Shown: piece by piece, positions 38,601-48,398 of the stretch
Numbering within the stretch: position 1 is the stretch's first letter
Layout: every line of letters starts with the position of its first letter
Source: Drosophila pseudoobscura
Lineage: Eukaryota > Arthropoda > Insecta > Diptera > Drosophilidae
Assembly: GCF_009870125.1 (NCBI RefSeq)
Contig: NC_046681.1
Span: 9,685,001 to 9,749,000 of the forward strand
DNA: 64,000 nt
Reading direction: 5' to 3'
Translations under genes and position numbers: made by a program
Notes under the pieces: generated by a model
Database searches by the model: none
What the model was told of the DNA's origin: nothing
The model's input: only the letters and a program-made list of their open reading frames with translations

Positions 38601-39544
38601 ACATGATTTCCAATGATAGACTGGCACTAAGACCTGGACTTTGGGAACTGGACTTTGGAATTGGAGGAACAGCAATAGGAGTCGGAGTAGGAGTTGGAAT
38701 TGGAGTTGGAGAAAGGCGGCAGGCAGGCACTATATCTATGCCATTTGGCGACAAGTTTTTTTTATTCGGAATACTCTTAAAGACGGGGTATGGGGCTTAT
38801 TGAGAAGGCGTTGGAGGAAAAATCAATTAGAAAACCCATCTTTTGCAAGTAATCAAATAAAAATTTAATCTATGGTTCCTTCCATAAATTTCTATAAATA
38901 TTAGAATCGACGGATTCCATCGTTTATCTAAAGTTTCTTCCTTTCTTTGGATTTTGAGGGAAAAACAAACATCTATCTTTTTTTTCTTAATTTTGTCACC
39001 AATTTAAATAAAATTTGAATGAATATCTCATAAAAACCATAGGATCCACAAGTGTATCAAAAGTTTCTGCCTTTCTTGTTTTTGTTTTTCTTCACTCTAT
39101 TTTTGGGGCATGGGCGGGAGACATGCAATTGGCAACTGGCGCAACGCATAAATTGAGAATTTTTATCTAATCCGCGGCATCTGAAGAGACGCGTACATTA
39201 GCTCAGGGACGACGACGGCGACGACGACGACGAACGGCGAACGGCGACGACCGACCGACCGACGGCGTGGCACCAGTCTGTCCTGCTGTGGCCGGGGCGG
39301 GGGTCTCTCTCTCTCTTTTTCTCTCTTTGGGTCTGGGGTCTGGGATCTGGGATCTGTGTGTCTGAGGTCTGGGGCCTGGCTTTCGGCGACGACCATCGAC
39401 AGGCCATAAATCACCCAAAGTTGGGGCCACAAATTTATGTGCAGCAGATTAGAATCGGCCAAAAAGCGTCATTAGAATAAATGGTTTCAATGTGCAAAGG
39501 AAAGGGAGATAGAAAGAGATACAAAACAGCGAGGGCATAAACAG
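29661..39544. other. Non-coding stretch (gene desert)
   Basis: No coding exon was recognised on either strand over nearly 10 kb. Contents are AT-rich blocks (about 30500-30900, 34690-35260, 36420-36780), A/T homopolymers, a G run near 32693-32707, a 22-bp triplication at 32819-32884, CT/GA runs, a CCCAT run near 37466-37482 and CGA-rich sequence near 39208-39265. Open frames are low-complexity. Confidence 0.5.
32819..32884. repeat. 22-bp tandem triplication
   Basis: Three head-to-tail units of GAGAGCGGTAGAGCAAGGAA plus two bases start at 32819, 32841 and 32863, with only one or two differences among them. Confidence 0.85.
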
Positions 39545-39589
39545 TTGAAGTTACTTTTAATTATGAAACGGGGAGTCATTTCGGTCCGC

Positions 39590-39660
39590 GTAAGTTGCTT
39601 ATTTTATTTTTTAATTATGAAATTGTTTGGACTTACCGTTCGGTTCTTTCTCTTTCGCAG
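39590..39660 (+). other. Possible 71-bp intron, with an opposing donor inside
   Basis: On the plus strand, GTAAGT at 39590 and TTTCTCTTTCGCAG ending at 39660 would form a 71-bp intron, a usual fly size. On the minus strand, the strong donor GAACG/GTAAGT sits at 39637/39636 inside it. At least one of these is likely used in a transcript from this promoter-like zone. The plus-strand reading would encode only a short peptide, so the exons may be non-coding. Confidence 0.35.
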
Positions 39661-40279
39661 TTGCTGTCTCCTTTTCTCCTTGGCAGAACTGCTCTTCGCA
39701 GCAGAGCTGCCTAAAAACACCTGTGCGTCGTCTCTTCCGTTTAATTTGCGGGACTGAATCCGTACTGCTCTTTCCTCACTCTCTTCCGCTTAGACGAAGG
39801 ACTGAGACGAGACTGCCTCTCTTATCAGGCTTTAGTACTCCTCTCCTGTTGTTGTGCCTCTTCCCGTTATAATCCAATAATCCAACACGAAACAGCGTGT
39901 GCAGTGGACATGGCGAAAAAATAGGCAAACACACACACACACACCAGCACACAAGCACACGCACGACGCTGCGTATTTAAGAGTGTGAGTGGGTGGCCCT
40001 CGACGCCTTAAATCCGCGTGAGACTCGCGTAGCAGAGCTGCCTAGACAACGCTTTCTGAGAGTGAGAGTGCGGGCGACAGCGCTGCCCGACCGACCGTCT
40101 GCCCTCTGCCAACGTCGCTTGTTTAGTAAATTAAACTTTTCACTTTCAGCAATTGTTTTTGTTTCTCTTTTCGCTTATTTTCCTTTCTTACACGCCAACA
40201 GACACTTGTACACATACACGCACAGAAACAATGTTGAACAAAAGCCAAGTCAAGACAGGTACAAAAATCCTGATAGAAT

Positions 40280-40540
40280 TCAAAGCTGGCAGAGGCAGCC
40301 GCGTCGCAGTAGCTGGAGTCGCAGACAGGGCTAGCAGAGGTCTCGGCGTCGCATTCTAGAGCTAATATAAGCAGCAGCCGCCGTCGGCAGAGCTAATAAC
40401 AGACAAAGCGTCGCAGTCCACGGCTAATAGAAGCAGCAGCTGCGGTCCACAGCTAGGAAAATCGCCGGCCCGGACAAGCAGTGCAGCAGCGTCGCAGCAT
40501 CCGAAGTCCAGCGCTAGAAAAAAACACCAACAACAAGAGT
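40280..40540. repeat. Degenerate repeat with GTCGCAG and GCTAATA words
   Basis: Irregular copies of a unit containing GTCGCAG, GCTAATA or GCTAG, and AGCAGCAG follow each other every 25-50 bp. The repeat keeps placing TAA/TAG in one plus frame, so it is not a peptide repeat. It sits inside the GC-richer promoter-like zone and may be a transcribed leader or a remnant of a mobile element. Confidence 0.45.
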
Positions 40541-40891
40541 TGGCCGCCGCAGCGGACAGGCAGCGACAGGCACACCAACAACCAGCAACCAGCAACAACA
40601 AGCGGCGCGGCAGACGTTGTAGTACACAAAAAAAAATTCCTTTTTCGTCTCCTTTGATTGCTATTTACTTTGTTGTAATTTCATTGTAGTAGGTATTTTA
40701 TATTTGCTGTAATTTCTGCTGTTTTATATCCACGTTTCTTGTTACATTTTCTCTTTGTTGTTACATGATGTATTTGCACTTTTTTGGATATTGCTTTCCT
40801 TTTATTAATGACTTTTCTTCACCTTACAACTTTTTTGCCGCACTTTGCCTTTGCAATTACTCTTTTATTTACCTCTCTTTCTTACACTCAC

Positions 40892-41149
40892 CGTATATAG
40901 ATGCCACAAACAAACACACACGCACAGACAAGAGGAAGATTCTTCTCAATTTCTTGTCTTAATATTAATATTATTTAATAAACATTTGGGGGATTTCCCA
41001 ACCGGATTGACGATACGATTTTCCGCGTCAAAAATATAAACAAAACCCAAGCGGCCGCGGAACAACCGTCACCGAGAAAATTTTCGAAGAGACTGTGTTG
41101 AAAAACAACAAAAAGCCAGTCGGGAGAGCGTGTTTCGGAGAGACTGTCA
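40892..41149 (-). other. Putative non-coding first exon (minus strand)
   Basis: Just downstream (leftward) of the Motif 1/Motif 6-like cluster, the minus strand reads to a near-perfect splice donor, ATACG/GTGAGT, with the exon ending at 40892. There is no long open frame. Start and use are inferred from promoter words and the donor only. If real, the coding exons would lie far to the left, perhaps outside the window. Confidence 0.3.
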
Positions 41150-41240
41150 AGTGTGACCGCGGGCGTATCGCTAAAATATACCTACCGAAATATACCGAAA
41201 TATACCAAAATATACCGCCTCAATTTTAAAATATACCGTC
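41149..41240 (-). promoter_or_regulatory. Leftward promoter-like cluster (Motif 1 and Motif 6 words)
   Basis: Read on the minus strand, 41149-41159 gives CGGTCACACTT, close to the Ohler Motif 1 / M1BP consensus. Immediately upstream of it (41173-41240) are five GTATATTT words, close to Ohler Motif 6. These two motifs co-occur in TATA-less, broadly expressed fly promoters, and both are in the orientation expected for transcription to the left. Confidence 0.5.
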
Positions 41241-41278
41241 AATATACTGACGAATTATACAAGTTCCATCATACTTCC

Positions 41279-41650
41279 TCGATTTTGATATTCCACGGAA
41301 TATTACCAGATATATAGAACGTTTAGTCCAACCCACATAATTTAATCCGATTAAGAAATCAATTTTCTTCTTGATTCTCTTATTTTAAACATTTGCTTTT
41401 ATTCGATTTTGTCTAAAAAACGGTTTTACCGAAAAAGTCAAACAAAAACAACAAAAGAGACTAATCGTTCCAATTGCTCAATTTTGATATTCCGTTGAAT
41501 AATGCCAACATAGTTTTATGCCATTGATGAATAAATTTCCTTCAACATGTACTACATTTAAGTTCTCCCATTTATTGTATTTTGACTAAAACAGGGTTCA
41601 ACAAAAACAGTCGCAATGTTGACACGGATATGTTGCTGGTCTTTGAAGAC
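41279..41650. repeat. Diverged tandem duplication of about 200 bp
   Basis: The words TTTTGATATTCC, GGAATATTACCA and TTTTGTCTAAAA in 41279-41470 recur in the same order as TTTTGATATTCC, TGAATAATGCCA and TTTTGACTAAAA in 41478-41650. Similarity is patchy, so the duplication is old. Confidence 0.55.
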
Positions 41651-41892
41651 TTGTTGCTTATCAATTGGTGAATGTTCTTTAATTTACCATGAGGATACTG
41701 TTTTCGCAACTGTTTTTAAAAAGTAATATACAAAAATAACATATTATTGGAGCCTGAGATGACCAAAATTTTAGTTTCTATAATATCCTTTTCCCTTGGG
41801 TATGCAGAATGTTGCACCCATGTTGCGCGACATGCTGAAGTTTTCTCGGCACATGAGTCTGGCCCTGTCCGTCAACCGAGTATTACCGATTC

Positions 41893-41945
41893 AAATAAAT
41901 ACCGAAATATACGGTCTCATTTTCATAATATACCGTAAATATGCC
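41893..41945 (-). promoter_or_regulatory. Second Motif 6-like cluster
   Basis: Three GTATATT/GTATTT words on the minus strand resemble those at 41173-41240. They lie between the stop codon of the winged-helix gene (42029) and the first cluster. They may be part of the same regulatory block or a copy of it. Confidence 0.3.
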
Positions 41946-42028
41946 GTCTAAAATTACGTTTAAACGCGCTAGACCAGAGCGCGAAAGTTTGAATATAAAA
42001 CTGCTTTATCATTGAGAATTTTGATAGT

Positions 42029-42442
42029 TTACTTAGTTTTTACTGATACATGAATGGGTCCTACGATATTAGCAGACTCCTCTGCACGCTTTTGGGTACG
42101 TTTCCCTCGGATTTTCGGGGTCTCCGAGACTGGGTTGAACATGACACAGTACCGGCCACCCAACTTCTGTATAAAGCCAAAGCGCACTGCTTCTTTCAGT
42201 ATAACGGCAATTGCATGCAAAATGTAAGGCTTAAAACTCGAACGCTGCGGAACAAAAATTATAGAGCATACAACGACTATGGGAACACTCACATTCACGC
42301 GAATGAGCAGCTGCTCCACAATATCTGCGTACGTGCACATCCTGTCCAAGTTCAATATTGCTTGTAAAATCAGTTGACCATTCTGATTTTTAACCTTTTT
42401 AGCGCGAGCAATGGTGCGAGCAGTATTTCGGTTGTGTTCCAT
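42029..42442 (-). CDS. Small basic winged-helix-like protein, unnamed
   Basis: The unspliced frame is 137 aa. A better model removes 42292-42245 (minus strand, GTGAGT...TTCCGCAG, 48 bp, phase 0), giving exons 42442-42293 and 42244-42029 and 121 aa. The intron is a multiple of three with no stop, so both forms are readable. Without it, residues 22 to about 83 read as a compact helix-turn-helix/winged-helix unit ending FGFIQKLGGRYCVMF, followed by a Lys/Arg-rich tail (KIRGKRTQKR). This resembles small drosophilid proteins of unknown function (DUF4777-like) and, more remotely, linker-histone globular domains; DNA binding is an inference. The ATG chosen is the first in frame. It is divergently placed about 720 bp from the integrin ATG. 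Existence of a gene is fairly likely; function unknown. Confidence 0.65.
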   Translation of the reverse strand: MEHNRNTARTIARAKKVKNQNGQLILQAILNLDRMCTYADIVEQLLIRVNVSVPIVVVCSIIFVPQRSSFKPYILHAIAVILKEAVRFGFIQKLGGRYCVMFNPVSETPKIRGKRTQKRAEESANIVGPIHVSVKTK

Positions 42443-43164
42443 AATGAACTTTCAATAGAATTTAGATTTTATTACTGGAAAAATTTTTTCTATTTGTGTG
42501 CGACAAAAATCACTTTACGTAACGAACGGAACGGATCGGAACGAATGAGTAAAACTAAGCTACCAGAATTGATGGAAAAATCAAAGACTGTTTTGGAATG
42601 CTTTGATTTTTAGTGCCCAGCATTCTTGAAGAGTATTTTTCTCGGGCTGACCAAAAATGATTTGTTATATCTTGCTGTGGAAATCGCAATCCAAAAAGTA
42701 AAATAAATATACATTTCTCATAGATATTAATCTATACAAATCTACATTCAAAAGGATGGCAGCCATTATCCCTCCAACCAGCTGATTGGATCAGCTGATC
42801 AGTAGACTTTAATTACTGTTAATTCGCTCTCTTTTCTCTCTTTTCTACCTCTCCTATTGACAGGTACAACACTAGCTCTCTTCTAATCGTCTCTACTCTT
42901 TGTGGTGCCATTTTCTGATATATTTAATAATTTGTCACATTTGTCACTCCCTTTCCCCGCCAACCCCCCCTCCATCCATCACTCTCTCTCTCTCTCTGTC
43001 ACACACGATAAGATAATACTAGAAGCTCAACTGAAAACTGAAAGCTTTTCGTAGAGGGGGAAAATATTAGTTGCGGTTTGCTTTTGTCGCCGAACGGTTG
43101 TTTTCTGGTTTTTTTTACTTTTTGGAAAATTTGCGGGAAATTTTAATTAAGTGCGAAAAAAAAC
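42443..43164. promoter_or_regulatory. Divergent intergenic region between winged-helix gene and integrin
   Basis: About 720 bp separates the two start codons. It contains the 12-bp perfect palindrome GATCAGCTGATC (42789-42800, with an E-box CAGCTG core), CT/TCTC runs at about 42980-42998, and overlapping GATA sites GATAAGATAA at 43007-43016, about 150 bp upstream of the integrin ATG. No TATA box is evident. Confidence 0.45.
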
Positions 43165-46100
43165 ATGCCGTTAGTCAGCGGTCAAGGTGTTTTTTTGTTG
43201 GCGCTGCTGCTGATTGCCGCGATGCTCTCATTGATGCCTACGAAGATCACAGCTGTTTCGATTGGTTCGTTACCGTTACATAACTCTCACCTGCACTCTC
43301 TTTAACTCTTTGGCTCTCTCTTGGATGGGGGTAGATGAGCAATGCATGCATGCGGACAGCTGTGAGAGATGCCTGGGCGCCCACCTGGATTGTGCCTGGT
43401 GTACGGACAAGGTGAGCCATTCAAAATTCAACAGCCCCTCCTCAAATCAATATAGATTTAACCCCAACACTGGGAGAGCTGTGGAGGATCAGACAGTGTT
43501 TGATATTTACTGATCAAATTTGTGTAGTTTGAAACGAGAATTAATGAGATCAATAACCCATTCAAGGCAATCAAATTTAGTAGACTTCCCGTCCCCAATG
43601 GTATTGATTGGTTATCGCAAATCTTTATTGATCCGAAATACCACTTGAGAAACCAAAAACGCAACATATTTGGAATAGTATTTCTTTACCCTATCACATC
43701 AGCTGTTAACTGCTGCTGATAATCAGTGGGCATTTTTTAAGGCAATCAAAACAAAATGAAACGACGAATACTCTGTGGATTCCTATAGGATATGAGTCAA
43801 TATCTGTTAAAAGTACTTAACTTGTTTCATTTTATTCAAATGATGTCATTCACTTATGGAAAATTTTGTACAGCAAATGCAATTTGATCAATTCGATACC
43901 CTAGAACGTTTAATTGGTGGGATTGTAGTCAAGCATTTGAAGAATTACACCAAACACCTATGGATTTTTTCCTGTGTACTAATTCTCTCTCTCCCTCTCT
44001 CATTCCGACAGGCCTATCAGGTGCGCTGGCGCTGTTTCACTCGCTCCCAACTCCTGAAGTTCAACTGCAGCGAAAATGAGATCTACGAGAACCAGCCGGT
44101 GGTCGATCTACTGCAGGAGCGTCCCCTCAAGGACTACCAGACGAGCGATGATCAAGCGGTTCAGGTGACGCCGCAGCGGGCATACCTCAAGCTGGTCAAA
44201 GGTGCATATGAGCGTATGAGTGTGCCCATTTGGTGGTGATGGTGGTGGTGGTGGTGGTGGTTATCTTATCCAATAATTTATCAAATGTAACAGCGAACAG
44301 TTTTCCGTTGTTGTGTTTTGGTAGCTCCCTTCTTAACGGCTCTATCAATTGTGTCACTCTTCTGCCTCTCCTTCGCACTCGTTTCGTCTGCGAGCTGTGT
44401 TTGCTTTGCCGATTTGTTCCACATCATTTTGAACAGTTTGTTTTGTGTTCCTGCTTCTCTTATCAGCATTTTGTGGTTGTCACATCTCTCCCTCTCTCTC
44501 TCTCTCTCTCCCTCTCGCTGTACACGGGGGCTGGGTGTTTGTTCGTGTATTAGGCGTGGGAATAAATCTCTCATCTCCCTCGCTGTCACTCTCCCTCATA
44601 AGCTCACTCACTCACTCTCTCTCTCTATTGTTCGCCTTGGGTTCAGTGAACTGTTAATTGTCAAGTGGTGGCATGAGAGGCGCTAAGTAAAGGATTAGCA
44701 AAATCCCATTTAGATAGGGTTGGGAGGGGGAGTGCAAATCTGAACTAAAAGATAATTTCTTATAAAGAGTAACTAAGAGCCGATGAAGGTAGATCAGATT
44801 CGCTTGTTGAACAAACTTTGATTTATTTAGAAAATAACCGAATACATATACGGTTTTTTGCGGGAGTGGTATCATAATTATTCCTGCACTTTATGGCACT
44901 GATATATTGTACAGATGCTGTCTTTCTACTTCTATAATTCCTATGTCCTTCTAACCTTTAATGGCTAAGAACAAATTTAAGAGCAACTATCTAAAAATTA
45001 GTTTCCAAATCCACCAGCACCCATATGTATATGTACCTTTGATAGATCATTTTGATGGTATTTACACAGAATTGGGATCCTTCACTGAGAACTATACATA
45101 CATACATACATACATAATTCTATGCATGGGTGTTAGGTTCAATGGGTACTATGTATATAGTTTGGTAGTCTGTGAATCCTTACAGCTTCTAGGGCTTTCT
45201 GCGATTTTCGGATAGCCTTGTTTCTGTATAAATCCATAAAGCAAGCCCTAAAGTTTAGATATTGCAGGGGTTGTGAAAGGTTCTTTGTGTATTTTTAGTC
45301 TAATTTTTCTCTTTAGAAATTGTTTCTCCTATAGGAAAAAGAAGGTCTCCTGCAGCTCAACTCAATTATCTCGAAATATCCCAATGCCTTCGAAATGACT
45401 TCACATAAAGTCCAAGAATTCCCGATCAAATTTAAATATACCTTTATGAATTGCCTTGAAAGAAGGGAATAAAAACCCATCGAGGAATATTAAATGAGCT
45501 GCCGTTTGCATTTCAATTAGGGTTCTTGAGGGCACCGATTAAAGGATTGTGGCCCAGCTGCGCAAAAGAACCAATTGAAAAGCCATTAACATCGTTTATT
45601 TTTGGGATCGAATGAAGTCTGCTTCAGAAATACATTTGTGAAGTGCTTCAATTAGGTATCGGTCGAAAATTACACGCTCAAGGATTACAAGGAAGACAGC
45701 CATTTATCCCAGGGGTGTTAACCAGTTCAAGTAGTAATGAAAGGGAATCTAGAGCAGACCCGAGCCCTCCTCCTGCTTGTTTTTACGAGTATTTATGCAG
45801 ATGTGGCAGCTCGTAAAACAGCTCATAAACCTGTGGCTATAATCTATAGTAGCTATAACCTTTGCTGTCCTGTCTCTCTAGGGAACACGCAAAGCATCAA
45901 GCTGCGGTATCGAACGGCACGCAACAATCCACTCGACCTTTATGTCCTCATGGACCTGACCTGGACAATGCGCGACGACAAGGAAACGCTCGAGGAACTG
46001 GGCACACAACTAACCCAGACACTGCGCAATCTCACGGAAAACTATCGTTTGGGGTTCGGCTCGTTCGCGGACAAGCCCACGATGCCGATGGTACTGCCTC

Positions 46101-48049
46101 AATTCAAGGAGAATCCCTGCGCCCTCGTGGGGGCCGTCTGCGAGCCAACCTACGGGTATCGGCATCAGCTCTCGCTAACCGAAGATATTCGAGCATTTAC
46201 AGCCGCAGTGGCGGGCAGCAAGATCACCGGGAATCTGGATAATCTGGAGGGCGGACTGGATGCTCTGATGCAGGTGATCGTCTGCCCCAAGGAGATCGGT
46301 TGGCAGCAGCAGGCCCGCAAAGTGGTGATCCTGGTCACCGATGGGTTTATGCACTTGGCCGGCGATGGTCTCCTGGCTGGCATCGTTGAGCGGAATGATC
46401 GTCAGTGTCATCTGAATAGAGCGGGCGAGTATACGGGTTCCTTGGAGTACGATTATCCCTCATTGGAGGAGATCTATAGAGAGCTTCTGAGGCGCAAGAT
46501 CAATGTGATCTTTGCCGTGACAAAGGAGGTGGTCAGCACCTACCGGGAATTGAGTGCCCTGATGAAGGAGATCAGCTATGTCGATATACTCAGTGCGGAT
46601 TCATCGAATATATTGGAACTGATTAAGAAAAGGTTGGTAAAGCATATCAATCACCTTCTAAATTGATTGATAATTTCTTCTGATTTCTCTAGCTACGAGA
46701 GCCTGATCAAGCGCACTCAATTCGATGACAACAGTCCGGACTTTATCCACTTGGAGTACTATACGGATTGTGCCGGACAGTTCCCGACGCTAAGGAAGCG
46801 GAATTACTGCAACAATCTGAGCCTGGGCAAGGAGATCGAATTCTATGTGAATGTCACACTCAAGGAGTATCCCCCGAATGGGGTTCTTGTAAGTGGAACA
46901 GCCCCATAAACTCTCGCTCAAGATCTGTCTAACCTTCCACCATTTTAGACGCATAAAATCCGAGTAGAGGAGACCTCTCTTAATGAGTACATGGAACTGG
47001 ACGTGGAGCTGCAGCGTCCGTGTCCGTGCCAGGAGGAGCCCGAGCCCCAGAACGAGGAAGGACGCTTTCAGTGCTTGGATCAAGGCTACCTGTACTGCGG
47101 CATGTGCGTCTGCGACGAGGGCTGGACGGGTACCTATTGCATGTGCCCCACCGACCACACGAATATCACCACCAACGAGGCATTGCTGCTGCAGTGCCGT
47201 GAACCCAACCCAGACGATGGTGGCCGGTCCGCACAGGTGTGCTCCAATCGTGGCGAGTGCGATTGTGGCAGCTGCAACTGTGATCCTGGCTATACGGGAG
47301 ACTACTGCGAGTGTCGGGAGTGCCAGGACTGCGATGAGGATCGGGCCGATTGCTACTGTGGCAAGTGCGTCTGCAAGTACGGATGGTCGGGCAATCGGTG
47401 CAATTGCAAGGAGGATACCGACGCCTGTCTGGGACCCACGGGCGAGCTGTGCTCCCAGCGCGGAACCTGCGACTGCGGCGAGTGCAGCTGCGATGACCCC
47501 TTCCTGGGGAAGTTCTGCGAGATCGATCCCGAGAAGGACAACAAACTGTGCCAGTTCTACGAGCCGTGTGTCACCTGCCTGATCGAGCAGCGGCAGGGCA
47601 TGGGGGCGTGCGACAATCTGAGTGAGATCTGCACGAGCCTCGACAGCCAGGAGCGCTTCACCTACTCCTTTGTGGCCGAACTGGAGGCGGATGTCCGCTG
47701 TCTGGTGCGGATCGTCAATAAGCATGGCATCCAGTGTGACAGCTACTTTGGCTATCAGGTGATCGATCACGCCAACTATCTTTCGATCCAGGCCACGGAC
47801 TGCGAACCCCTCGACTATGTGGCTCTGTTCGGGTTCATTTCGGGGTTCACGCTGCTGATCGGCCTGCTGTTGATATTCCTTTTCATTTGGTGCATCCGAA
47901 GGAAGGATGCCCGCGAGTATGCCCGCTTCGAGGAGGAGTGGGCCAAGCGTGTCAGCCAGGAGAATCCCCTTTACCGCGATCCCGTGGGTCGCTATGTAGT
48001 ACCGAAGGCATTGAGTACCAAGTTTGATGAGAATCCATTTGCCAGTTGA
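43165..48049 (+). CDS. betaInt-nu: Integrin beta subunit, beta-nu type
   Basis: Six exons: 43165-43264, 43335-43411, 44012-44201, 45882-46632, 46693-46888, 46949-48049; 804 aa, near the size of D. melanogaster beta-nu. Exon 1 gives a signal peptide (about residues 1-30); exon 2 a PSI-type Cys cluster. The beta-I domain starts near residue 123 with MIDAS Asp147-Leu-Thr149-Trp-Thr151 (canonical DxSxS here has Thr) and ADMIDAS Asp154-Asp155; [12 protein letters not shown] follows. Exon 6 holds Cys-rich EGF-like modules and beta-tail (about 463-725), one membrane span (about 729-754) and a 50-residue tail with one NPLY motif, the talin/PTB site; the second NPxY of other beta chains is absent. Role known from flies: cell-surface partner of an alpha integrin, acting in midgut and in phagocytosis by haemocytes. 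Introns 1 and 4 use weak donors (GTTCGT, GTTGGT), but all phases join correctly. Confidence 0.95.
44202..45881 (+). other. Intron 3 of the integrin gene
   Basis: This 1680-bp intron contains a GGT run (about 44230-44262), CT runs (about 44483-44520) and an ATAC run (about 45098-45118). Its last 145 bp is open in frame with exon 4 and begins with an ATG at 45737 followed by a signal-like hydrophobic stretch. Confidence 0.8.
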
Positions 48050-48392
48050 TCGATCATCGATTGATGTCTTTAGTTAAGGGTTTATTTTAAAGGCCTCTTT
48101 TGGCTCAGAGGATCATATGTGAAGTGCAAAGCCTCGTTCTAAAGAGTCAGAGGTTCTTAAGTATAGATAGATCATAGGTTTTTATAGCTTTATATATTTC
48201 TAAGTACCATTCGTTGTGTTCAAGGATCATTCGCATATAGCACTCTACAACTAGTACACAAAAACCTTTCGTATCCATAGGCCCTTCTCATGGTTTGACC
48301 CCAACTTTTAAACAGATAATTATCTGCACCGTTGTCATCTATTTATAGACATAAACGATACCTTAAACAACGGCCAATCATTTATCTATATA

Positions 48393-48398
48393 AATAAA
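48393..48398 (+). other. Candidate polyadenylation signal of the integrin gene
   Basis: AATAAA lies about 340 bp after the stop codon. It is followed by a second A-rich cluster, then a T-rich stretch near 48419-48435, as expected for a cleavage site. Confidence 0.5.

Noticed and set aside
39993..40334. 113-codon plus-strand frame
   Set aside because: Basic low-complexity translation of a GC-rich repeat and leader-like zone; no domain and no support for the start.
45737..46666. 309-codon single-exon reading of the integrin beta-I region as its own gene
   Set aside because: The central part is exon 4, bounded by a good acceptor and by a donor that restores phase with exon 5. The upstream part is kept only as a finding.
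46790..47770. 326-codon open frame antisense to the integrin EGF region
   Set aside because: Antisense of Cys-rich, GC-rich codons; no start context, no domain, and the sense strand is clearly the integrin.
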